A DNA stretch of 64,000 nucleotides from Membranipora membranacea. Its lineage: Eukaryota > Bryozoa > Gymnolaemata > Cheilostomatida > Membraniporidae. A program made the translations under genes and the position numbers. Positions 1 to 10,358 of this stretch are shown piece after piece. The DNA is taken from positions 9,300,001 through 9,364,000 of the forward strand of contig OU612075.1 in assembly GCA_914767715.1 (NCBI GenBank). The letters are read 5' to 3'. Numbering within the stretch: position 1 is the first letter of the stretch; each line of letters begins with the position of its first letter. The notes beneath the pieces are model-generated. The model was not told where the DNA came from, did not search any database, and saw nothing but the letters and a program-made list of their open reading frames with translations.

Positions 1-237
1 AAAAAAAATTGTTTTGCCTTTGACTTAGTTGACTTTAGCTAGCATGAGGATATATGTATGTAATCAGTTTCATTTTGTAGGGAAGGTTTGTTTATGAAAT
101 GTTGTCATTGCTAACATCAGGTCATTCTTGTTTGACGTTCGGAAAAGTTTGTTACATTATTTCATGCCTTCTGGACAGTAGATTAGAAGTAAACGAAATT
201 AAAGTTATCGTTTGAGACAAGCAGCTGAAGTGGGGAT
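1..237 (+). promoter_or_regulatory. 5' flank or 5' UTR of the TNF-like gene
   Basis: AT-rich sequence directly upstream of the first ATG of the TNF-like ligand gene. I see no other coding sequence and no convincing TATA element. It probably contains the transcription start and 5' leader, but nothing in it pinpoints them. Confidence 0.3.
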
Positions 238-3200
238 ATGGGTCAAGCGTGTACTTCCAATATACCACGGGTAAGGTTAGAAGAGTGTCCAGATGATCTC
301 AGCCTAAGCTCAGAGAAGAACAGCGTCTATGATGAAGAAGAAAGCAACCTTGTGAGAACAAAGTCAAAACAAGTTGAGAAGGACCTGTGTGTCATTGTCA
401 GAATATGTTTCTACATCTTAGTGGCTCTGCTTTTAGTGTCAATGACGGTGATTACCACGATATACATCAGCCATCTACAGACACATGTCCAGGACCTTGA
501 TGCAAAGCAGGAAATCACAGAGAAATCCTTGATGAATTTTATAAAGAACAACACGTTAAATGTAAGTACAGGAAAAAGTTACATGTTTTACAAGTTACAT
601 CATTGGTCTAAAAAGATTGTTGGGTAAAATCAAGGGGACCTAACACTAGCCACAGCCACAACCTCAAAGAAGGGGCAATTCTGCAATATCTACGCAAACT
701 TGCTCTCAACTTGAAGGCAGGTCAGAGTGCACCTCGGGCCCAGCTCCGGTAGACAAGAAAAAATTAGCAGTTATCCTACAAAACCAACTTGCAGATCCAC
801 CTATTATCCCTTCTCACCTCATATTGACAGAAAAAAAGAGTGACACAAAATCTACAAGGCTAGATAACATTGTTGACCATAGCGATTACCAAGTAGTTTA
901 ACAACGTTTTTTGAGAGCTTATTCTTTGATTTAAAATTTAAACGGAGCTGTGAAAACAGGGCAGATTTAGAAATATTTTCATTACATCGACTATGGAGAT
1001 TAGCTGGCTCATGTTTGACAATTAGGTTCCTTCTTGAGGGTCTGTATTTCAATATGACTCATCGAAAGCTCATAGGAAAAATGAAAAGATAAAAAAGTTA
1101 TCTGTACATTATATAGTGTAGTGATACACTCTGGTTCCACACTGTATCTATCACTCCGATGGAACAACATGGTATGTATGTTCACGTATTTTCCATCGCA
1201 ATCCACTGCATTGTTTAATCTATAATTGTGATGTCATCTTTTCTTAGCAGCAATAAAGAGCTTAAGACGGCATCTGCAGGAAAAAGGAACGCAATCACGA
1301 TTACTAAGAAAGCCAACCTAGATGACAGCAAAAACAAAATACATTAAGTGATCAGTTTTTTTTTGTAAGAGATATAAATCTATTATGAATTTTATTTCAC
1401 ACATCTACTACGCGGCACTTCTCTCAGGCTGTACAATTTTGAAGCTAAACTATAATTTACACAAACACTATTTTGTATATATATTTCTAACTATATTCCA
1501 TCGCTGAAAACATGTAATTATTGTCATTTTATTTGCAATTTGTAGCTATACCTAACGAAGGTATCCTTTTATATATAAAATTGAATTGGAACGCTATTCG
1601 TCAAGTTTTTTTTCCTTATTTGCTCCACACTGTTAAAAACTTGAAGTCAAGATGCACTAAAACAGATACATTGTATATGGTCATGAGGAACAACTTTGTT
1701 GTTATTTATATGTGTTATTGATGATTGATGATGATTGGTGAGAATAAACTGCATGACCAAGTCCGTCCTAAAAACACAGACCTGTCCACTTTTGTGATCG
1801 GGATAAGCATTAAAAAATTTAAATATAGTGAATGTTGTTATTCCACACACTGCAAGTAAAGGCCACTTATCAGCATATATGATTACATTTTTTAACCCCT
1901 GGAACATTGTTTACAGAGTGAACTACAAAAGGAAAGTAACACTAATGAAGCAACCAACACAAAGCGATATGACACTTCAATACGTGGTACTACGGCGTTG
2001 GCAGAGCAGATTATTACAGTTGAGGACACCTACAGAGCTAAACGAAGTGCTGATTGTAGCGCCTATGACAAAGACAGTCACGGTAAGAGGAAGAAGTTGT
2101 CTGCTCACAGCCAATGTGTTTTCTCTGAATGGATTGGCTGTCCACAGAGTTTACCAATGTGTTTGCACTGGTCTGATTGGCTGCTAGGTGGCGAGGCCCA
2201 ACCTACAGTCACTTTACGCACTTTTTATTCCTTGGTCTAAGCCCACACAATACAGGGGGGTGAGATAGTATGCCCCAAGGTAGAAGTCAAATGCACCAAT
2301 GCATCAAGATGCAATCCATTAACCATTAACCTTGGCCCATCAAGAAAATCAAGCTAGCCGCTATCTGAATACTAATACTTTAGCATTTAATGTTACGCTA
2401 TCAAGGTCATATACCATAGGTGGACGGGAGTAATATCTTTAAGTGGGCCTAATATTCTTCCCATTATGGTCAGACCTGTTAGCTAATTTTGGTTTTCCCA
2501 TTCATTTGGAAACATGTATTCTGAGGGAGGACAACTACAATATATCAGAATTTAATTTTTATTCACATTTTAGTCTCATAGGCAAAGCTTTGTCTTTGAC
2601 TTATACCTTCGGATCGCACTACATTTTATGAGTCCGAGAAATCGTCAGTGTGTAACTGTAATTGGGTAGCTACACCCTAGAACAAGTTTGTTCCCTTTGT
2701 GGTGACTGAGTAATATTTCAAAGGTCGTTTTTCTGGCGCAGCACCTGGATACACAGCATCTTAAATGTCCCTCGGCATTCTTGCTGTATCTACACCTTGG
2801 ACGTTATGACTTATCATCAATCTAAAGTATTTTTATTTGCTCAATTTTAGGTATAGGTGAACGTAACATTGCGTATGTATCTACAAGCAAGGAGTTACTA
2901 AATACAACGGTCAGTACTACAGATCAAGGTAAGTGGTGTTTATTGCGCTCTTCGTTAAAACTTGATGAACTAAATATCACCTTCAGCTCTCATTTTTTCA
3001 TTTCAAAGCTAAAGTTCCATCAAATAACAATCACCCTTGACACCATCTTCCTTAATATTGAAAACCAAATAGAACAACCCGTCTTGACAATAGCATTTTC
3101 TAACGATAATTAACTTTCAGTTTTGTTTTATTTGTGCATGGCCCTATATTTCCAAGTTATTTGAAATACAAATAAATTAGATTATGTTAAAAAAGTATTT

Positions 3201-5966
3201 GTAATATATGTATTGTTTCAGATTGTCTATTTTCTTGATATACAAATAGTTTCTTCTTCTGTTTATCTGTCTGGGTGCACAAAAATAAATTTCGTTCCAG
3301 CCTGTTTAGATTTTAAAGTAAGGCAGCTTTGATTTATTTCTTCTTCTGTTCATTCTAACTTTGTCCAATGGATAGAAAAATTCCAAGGTCAAATCAAAGG
3401 CCAAAGGTCAAATCAAGTTTGCACAAATGATTCTTAGACTGACAACAGGGTCAAGAGTAGACTCATTGGTCAGTTTGATCTTAGCATCAAAGCTTCTCTT
3501 GATGACTTAACGATCAATCGTGTTTTATTGTAGGTCATTCAAATTACATCACGGAATCTCGCCGATGCTCACAAAATATTAAGGGATGTGATGGTGGCCA
3601 AATGATCAACTGCTGGTGCAAACAGTCACACGCAGGGGAGAAAGACACCATGATGTTAGCAAGTATGTTTGATTAGACACGGAGAGAATACAACTTCTCG
3701 GCTCTATGTACCTGTGTTGATTCAAGCAGTGAGCATTGGATATACCTCCCACCCTCCCTGATTCGAGAATCAAACCAGTATACTACTGTATAATTCTCAC
3801 CTAACTCGGGTTGCAGGGAAGCACTGCCTCCCCTAGAATGTTGAATATTAAGTGGCATAAAACACTTTTATTGAATATTCCCTACAGAATCAGCTCATTT
3901 AGGTATACCATTTTCTATTTATATGACTTAGCCTTTGCCTAAGACCTCACAGAAAAAAGCTTAAGAGCACCCACCCAGTATTTCTCCATAATCTTTCTAC
4001 ACTACGCCCCTGACTAACAAGAATATGTGGTCAAAGCTCAGAGATTGTAGCAATAACTCTCATTATTTAAATAATTTTTTACTAAATAATGCCATAAACT
4101 TGAACATATATTATATATTACATCTATTGTCAGCAAAAAATCCTCATCTCTAATGTTTTTCATGATCTGAGCACAAAGGCTAGGTATAAAATAGACCTTA
4201 TAGGTATATCTTCTATTACAGGAGGCGACCAGAAGTTTAAATACTTCACACTAGCTCCGTGGATGAAAGAAGATTGCTATAATAGATTTGAGTTCAAGAA
4301 TGGAGAGCTGATTGTCAAACAGCAGGGAATGTACATTGTAAACTCCAATGTAAGTTAGCTTGCCTGCTAACTATATTTGGAAGGATACAGGCAGAGACAG
4401 TCGGCGGCCTAAGTTGCAGTTATGTGTGCGGTATTTAAAAGGCAATACCGTGTAATTACTATTTGTAACGTCTTACTATGTCTACTGCATCAGGGAGCTG
4501 GTTTTGTGTCGAGGGCACAACTCCTAATCTAAATTAAGATCATTTTATAAAAAGAGGTGTGAGCTGTTGAGTGCAAGCTCCCCCCCCCCTCCATTCTCCC
4601 TGACTGCATGTGCCACAACAAACACTCTTGTAACTGGTGCAAGAGAATATATCATGGTCCTAGGTTAGTAGGGTTTGTTTGCCTCCACTCTAGTCCCGGA
4701 AAACCTATACAGACTACGCTTTTATTAATATCAGATATTTACTTCTTAGTTTGCTAAATATCTATATAGCAGAATACAACAAAAGAAACAATTGTTTTGA
4801 ATGTTTTGCTGTTGTTTACAGATCCATTTCACAGATAAGAGCAGAGAGCCGGGTTATGGAGTGTACTATAAGAGGGGTGAGGGATCTGAGGAGGAGACTG
4901 AGTTAATAAGTAAATGTCAAGTATCAGCTACTGATAAAGTGGGTTCTGGGATCTTCCCTTGTCCAACTTGGCAGGTATGTCAAATTAATGATTCAAGAAA
5001 ACTCCATAATGAATCTATAATCTACAACCATTCCCTCAAATCTATAGGCCTTTTTCTGTAGTAGGTGCAATACCAGTGGTCGAGTGCCCCAGTGATTGAG
5101 AGAAAAGGCTTCGACCTGTGGGACACTCGACCACTTGACTTGCACCGACTACACAGAAAACCTGTGCTTAAATCTACATCTTTAATCTAAAATATACAAT
5201 CTATGATATACATTTATATGATCTACTATTTCGAAAACAATATTATATTTTTTCTTACCTCAATGATTAACAAGATAGCTGGGGGTTCCTCTTCTAGGAG
5301 GGAGGCGACTAGTACGCCATTTCCTGGTTGACCCCAAATAAGATGTTTAAGTAAGTACAGTAAGTTGCTTGAGAACAGCATGGGCAGGGCAAAAACTTTA
5401 TTGGAGGAAATTTGGCCTCAATGCTTTAGAAAAGGCAGAAAATTTAGCACCCGCCACATAGTCACCTTTCAAACACTGAGAAATACAGTAACATAAGGTA
5501 GTACTTTTAGGCGGGAAGGTGGGAATTGCGAAAAGACAACTTGTCTCTTCAGTTATTTAGAATAATAGGAACGAGAAAAACCCGCGAACAGACGAAATGA
5601 ATAAATTAGCATAACTCGCTATAAAGGCGCGCCATGGTACTAGATAATGAATGAGCAAAGATAAGATAACTACAAATATGAGGCTCAAAGGCCAGGCTAA
5701 AGTTAGTAAATTTTACAAATTATAACACAGTACAGTACTGTACTGTGTTATTAAATAACTGAACCTTGTCAAATTGCTCAAGAAAAAATGAGTTCTATAG
5801 GTGTAAAAAATCTGTATGTTCAATCTAATAATTTGTTGGGTTATGTCTGCTGTTGCATATGATTCCATTGAAAGCTGGTGACAGGGTCTACATGAGGATA
5901 TCTGACTACAACTGGTTCACTATAGAGGAGATCTTCCATTTGGCGTTGGTCAAACTGAGTGATTGA
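238..5966 (+). CDS. TNF-superfamily ligand, type II membrane protein (spliced)
   Basis: Exons seen: 238-561, 1917-2082, 2851-2928, 3534-3662, 4222-4349, 4822-4974 and a last exon ending at the stop 5964-5966. The first six join in frame (326 residues). Residues 1-50 are cytoplasmic; about 51-77 form a single membrane helix followed by a short stalk, so the topology is type II. A furin-type site RAKR lies at 148-151. Exon 4 is cysteine-rich. Exons 5-6 carry TNF-homology strands: a Trp after the first strand (APW), then GELIVKQQGMYIV, HFTDKS and YYKRG. The last exon has AGDRVYMRI and ends in a C-terminal strand like the family's FFG-L end (FHLALVKLSD). Exon 6 ends in phase 0, while the last exon opens at 5875 needing one more base, so a short exon between 4975 and 5874 is probably missing from this model. 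TNF ligands are trimers that bind TNF receptors. The closest family member is not clear. Confidence 0.8.
636..752 (-). repeat. tRNA-derived SINE, 3' body fragment
   Basis: Read on the minus strand, this resembles the post-tRNA body of the SINEs at 26657 and 45541, including the shared words GTGCACTCTGACCTGCCT and TTGAGAGCAA. The tRNA-like head is missing. It lies in intron 1 of the TNF-like gene. Confidence 0.65.
3795..3960 (+). repeat. Dispersed repeat family A, copy 1
   Basis: Shares a stretch with 56885-57100 and, inverted, with 28785-29015. The sequence CTGCCTCCC(CT)AGAAT is followed by a diverged segment ending near CAGCTCATTT. It lies in intron 4 of the TNF-like gene. No coding capacity and no clear terminal features are seen. 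Confidence 0.55.
5051..5160. repeat. Foldback (MITE-like) hairpin
   Basis: Two arms of about 40 bases (5051-5090 and about 5119-5160) are near-perfect inverse copies around the motif GTGGTCGAGTG and its complement CACTCGACCAC. It sits in an intron just after exon 6 of the TNF-like gene. There is no internal ORF. Confidence 0.7.
5722..5751. repeat. Perfect 30-bp palindrome
   Basis: The half ATAACACAGTACAGT is followed directly by its exact reverse complement, with no spacer. It is intronic in the TNF-like gene. Confidence 0.8.
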
Positions 5967-6028
5967 CCTTGTTTACAGAAAGACCAGGTCAGCTTTGCCC
6001 GCCCTCACAACACACATTTTCATCCTTC

Positions 6029-6034
6029 AATAAA
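6029..6034 (+). terminator. Candidate poly(A) signal of the TNF-like gene
   Basis: AATAAA lies 63 bases after the stop codon at 5964-5966. A second AATAAA follows within 20 bases. Confidence 0.5.
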
Positions 6035-6865
6035 TCTTGTTAGACCAAATAAAGAAAATATTTAAACCGAATTATCCGGTATTTTATGGAAAATTTTTTG
6101 ATCGGTGATGACAACATTCTATTGCAAATACTGATCAATGGTGCGGTGCTATTGGGAGTTATGTCTTCACTACAAGAAAGGGGACAATCCAGACTATGAA
6201 TAACTCTATTTGCACTCCAACAAGGACGGGTGGGACATCCACCCTCCCTGAATCCAACTACTTTTTTATAATTTGCTTCTTCTTTCTTGGCAATTTTAAC
6301 TGTGTTTTGATTTTTTTAACTTTTTAAATACTTTTAGTATTTTTAGTAAATTGTAATTACCTGTAATTATCTTATCCATCACATTTCAGCATATTATTCT
6401 TATTCATTATTTTTACTCAGTATCTTTACAGTTTAACATATATAGTTATGTATCATTTCCTTGCTCTATCTATGCAATGGAGATGAGTTTGACAGGTATC
6501 CCTATCAATATGAGGCTCGGATTGTGACCAAATAATAGTTATTTCTATTCCTTATCTTTTTCTTTCTTATGTTTAAAAATTCTGGCCAAAATATTACAGG
6601 TACAGATTCTTACTTATTATTATACAAGTACATTTGGATCTTCAATCCATTATTACTATCAATTAGGCGCATGACTGATAACTTCCTATTTCAACCGGAA
6701 AATTCCCTGCAAGTATCCCAACAAAAGGGATACCTGACTGTATGGTAATCCAAAAAGGTTTCGATGTAATTTTTTCATGCTGATAATGGATGAAACGGAT
6801 GGTACTAAACACGCAGTTTGTGCTCAGACAAACTGGCAGAACTTTCAATGGTCTCTTTCATTGTA

Positions 6866-6935
6866 TAGCTACATTCTACATCAGCCGCCTACAGAAACAT
6901 GGTCATGATTTTCTGCTAGAGGTTGAGGCTTAAAG
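6866..6935 (+). pseudogene. Relic of the TNF-like membrane exon
   Basis: One frame reads ATFYISRLQKHGHDF, matching TTIYISHLQTHVQDL of exon 1 of the TNF-like gene; the DNA is also alike (ACATCAGCC-CCTACAGA-ACATG). The frame has no start upstream and ends after EVEA. It is a degraded third copy between the two better-preserved first exons. Confidence 0.6.
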
Positions 6936-7366
6936 ACACCTCTAGAGTATCAGAGCAGCAAAATCTACCGCATGAATATCACCAGAATACCAAGAGTTCA
7001 TGAAGTTTGGTGCTTGGTGTCTATATAAAAAAAGTAAGAAGGAACTGCATGGCCTACTCCATATGATTACAATCTTGTGGATTGCATCACCAGATGTCAA
7101 TCCTTCAATACTTAAAGATATGAAGTATGAGCATGAGTCATGGTAGTTTCCTTTTGTTGTATTTCAAAGGCGTGTGTCAGCGGAAAGATAACATTGTGCC
7201 AAAAACAATCTTGATTGAGAATCTAAAGCGGGAAGTTTATGTTTTGTACAGTCAGAGAGATCGAACACGTATGAGCTTCTGGCACATATTTTGCTGACAC
7301 AGCGGCAGTCATCTCCCATCGAATTCTCGAAGTTTGTAGTGTGAAAGATTCCGCTGATTATTGGAA

Positions 7367-7683
7367 ATGGGATCACAGCAAAATCTTATAAAGTTAGAGG
7401 AGAGTCTGGACGACCTCATGTCTGTCTCGGAGATGTATCTAGCCAACAACAAAGACGAAAAAGATTTTATAAGAAGTAAATGTAAAAGTGACAGGGAAGA
7501 ACTATGGAGCATCATCAGAATATGCTTTTATATTTTTATGGCTCTGCTATTGGTGTCGATGACAGTAATTACCACCATTTATATTAGCCATTTACAGACA
7601 CATGTACAAGATATTGATGCTAAACAGAAGATATTAATGTCAGAGAAAATGTTGAAAAATCTGATCCAGAGGGCACTTTGAAT
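7367..7683 (+). pseudogene. Second TNF-like first exon, probably broken copy
   Basis: The ATG at 7367 opens a frame that parallels exon 1 of the upstream TNF-like gene: an acidic cytoplasmic tail with LEE-DDL, then a membrane helix whose core LLVSMTVITTIYISHLQTHVQD is almost unchanged. In the upstream gene the exon ends AAT|GTAAGT in phase 0. Here the matching AAT|GTGAGT donor is at 7683/7684, but a TGA at 7679-7681 stops the frame two bases before it, and the exon is five bases longer than its partner over the same stretch. I did not find TNF-homology exons downstream. Either it is a pseudogene, or the donor is different and it encodes a short membrane peptide. The conserved helix suggests recent duplication or past selection. 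Confidence 0.6.
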
Positions 7684-8426
7684 GTGAGTATAAGCAATGT
7701 ATGTCCTTGTGGTAAAGAGTTTTATCTCATGCATGCATTGATATGAATTTTTATAATCTATTTCAGTGCATGCATGAGTAATAAATAGAATATGTCAAAC
7801 AGCCTTGGCTGACCTTGGTTAAATAACTCGCCTTGATATTTTTATAAAACAAAAAATAAAAATGTCTGTGTGAAATGAACACAGTATTTATTTCTTAATT
7901 GTATGTAGTTATTTTAATTTTTGTGGTTAATTATTTTTGACAATAAAGGACTAGGGTAAAACTGTAACAGACAACCCCTGCCCCAACCTCAACCCCAGCC
8001 TTGGTCAAACAAGATATAGGAAGGAAAAAAGGTATAGGACTACATACAAGAGGGAACTAATTACATGTATGTAGAAATCCTGATTTTTTTTACAGGTTGA
8101 TTTATAAATCAAAGGGATTGAGGGCATGGAAAAAGTTTTGCTTCGCGATAAATACCCAAAAGTTTGTAAATTTCCTGGTGGAACACAGTGTAATGACATG
8201 CCATTATATCTTGGTCATATCTATTATTATCATTACTCATTAGTATCATATATCATCTTCTTATCTTATCTTATACCCTAGAGCAGTAAAGAATTATTAG
8301 CACATGCTTGAGTTGGCTAACTTTATGGCTAGGTAACATTGACTCATACTTTTTACTTCATATAGACTTCTTCTTCAGCTAGCATAAAAACTAGCTAAAC
8401 TAAACTCTAGTTGTTTTTTAAATCAG

Positions 8427-8632
8427 GAGATGTTTATAATACAATGTTTTACAATAATATATTACCTCATAGATGCTTAACTATGTATATTGGAGAAAAC
8501 AGTATGGGATTGGCATCTGGCTATAAGGTAGACATCAAGCTTTCATCAGAAAGTGCACCACTCTTTTCTACAAAGATTTTCGATCAACCTTATCCAAAGG
8601 CTCCTGAGTTTGTGAGTGTGTAATTGAAAGCC
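8427..8632 (+). other. Unassigned open stretch, candidate exon
   Basis: After TTAAATCAG at about 8426 an open frame of about 65 codons runs to a stop at about 8622, starting GDVYNTMFYNNI and containing YKVDIKLSSESAP. A weak GTGTGT donor occurs near its end. Composition is less AT-rich than the flanks, and it follows the second TNF-like first exon on the same strand, so it may be an exon of that gene or a remnant. I recognise no family. Confidence 0.25.
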
Positions 8633-10358
8633 ATATTTAGCAGGAACAAGGTAGCCTAATGTTTCCAGCAGCGCCCGCCTCTGTAGGCGTTTACTGCATG
8701 CTGAGAGCTTGAAAACAATGAAATGATCATTAGAATGGGGATATTCCTCCTTATATTTGGCAGACTGTTCAATAACCTGTAGCCTCTTTGGTTTTTTTAT
8801 TTCAAGCATCCAGAGACAAGCTGGAAATCGCGCAATACTCTTTGAAAGATCCAACCTGGTTATTACCAGCTCGCTAATGTTCTTGACGCCCAACCATCCG
8901 ACAACAGGGTGTTGATTATAATACAACCAACTTCATACAACTTAAATATGATTTTAAAATATAATTTTTATATATATATGTTAATTTGTTAATAAAATTA
9001 TAATAAATTTTATAAATAAATTATTTATACCTTTTATATAGGCCTATGTTTTTTTTCAATAATATTTTTATAAATTATTTTTTTATAACATTTTATAAAT
9101 ACATTTTGAAATATTTATTAATATGTTTATAAATATATTGCCATATTTATATAAAGATAAAATAAATAGAACCTAATTTGATGTTGTGAACATTAACCTC
9201 AGGTCATTGTCGCCTATGTTTCACCAGTGGGGTCTCATTTTTGTAAAATAAAGATGAATATTTTTTAAGTCAACTTCTGAGGGACAACTTCAAAATTTTT
9301 TATTGGACCGAGTATCACTATGTATCTCACAAACGGCACATGTTTTATTTATTTATACACTTGATTTTTAAACTTTTCTAAAAGATAACCAAAAATAATT
9401 AATTGACCTCAAACACATGATTGAATGGCTTGAATTGGCGGAGAGAAATGCTGAAAGAAATAAATATGGAATTTATAAAAAAATATAGACGGATGATTTG
9501 TCATCCCACTAGACTACCAGTTATATGTAACCCTTCAACTAAATCCAAATTGTCGCGAATGGATACATCTGCTTTCAATAATTCAGTGGTAGCGTTGGTT
9601 GTTCCCTCCAAGGAAACTAAAGGTAAAAAGTAACAAGAACGGAACAACTTGAAATATTTATTGTTTGCCTTTGTGAGACATGGTATATGGTATAGGCCTA
9701 TATGGTATATGTTTAGCCTATTGTTTTATTTCCACTGACAGTGCAGTAACTGGTAATGCATTTTGAATTACATATAAAAAAACTATAGCTATTTTAAACT
9801 GATTTCATGATCAGAGATGCTGCAAAAGTAATCCGCAATATAAGTTAAGGGACACAATAAATATCTAGAATCTGGTTTGGCTTGCGACAATCATCTCCAC
9901 ATAAAAAAGAAAAACTTTATATGATGTGTAACCACAGGTAGTATCATCTTACTGTTTCTATCAGGAAGAAATAGGTGCGGTTGATGAATAAAAATAAATT
10001 CAACTATCTATAGCGATAAAAAGAATGTCAGTTACCAGATTGAGCAATGATGACCTAATAAAATTGAAGTTACATAATCGGTCAAAAATCATGATGATAC
10101 ATAAAATATTTAGAGTGATTAGGAAAAGGTAAGTTCTTGGTTTGAAACTATAGCACCGAGAGAAATATGTAAACTTTTCACTTCAACACAGTGTGCACTG
10201 TGTACCACAAAATGATCCTGGAATCGGCCTACTTTGAATTTGTATACTTTGAGACCCCATCATTTTTAGCTTGACACGTGTTCTTCTTTGTTTAGGGATC
10301 AAAATAGGCTCGATTTTTTTCGTAGGCAGTTTGAAATACTACACTTTCCCTTATTATA
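8633..10358. other. Intergenic AT-rich region
   Basis: 8940-9170 is extremely AT-rich with long TTTATAAATA-type runs. At 9499-9630 an acceptor-like CCCACTAG opens a 44-codon frame ending at a possible AAAG|GTAAAA donor; it might be a stalk exon like those of the TNF-like gene, but the support is thin. Nothing else coding is seen. Confidence 0.35.

Larger units (their letters stand above)
5967..7366 (+). other. 3' flank of TNF-like gene with decayed TNF exon relics
   Basis: No intact gene is seen. Around 6140-6195 one frame reads LHYKKGDNPDYE and then stops, resembling YYKRGEGSEEE of exon 6 upstream. A clearer relic of the membrane exon is at 6866-6935. A GGGAGGGTGG-type word shared with other repeats occurs near 6225-6250. 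The stretch looks like the remains of one or more tandem copies of the upstream gene. Confidence 0.45.
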
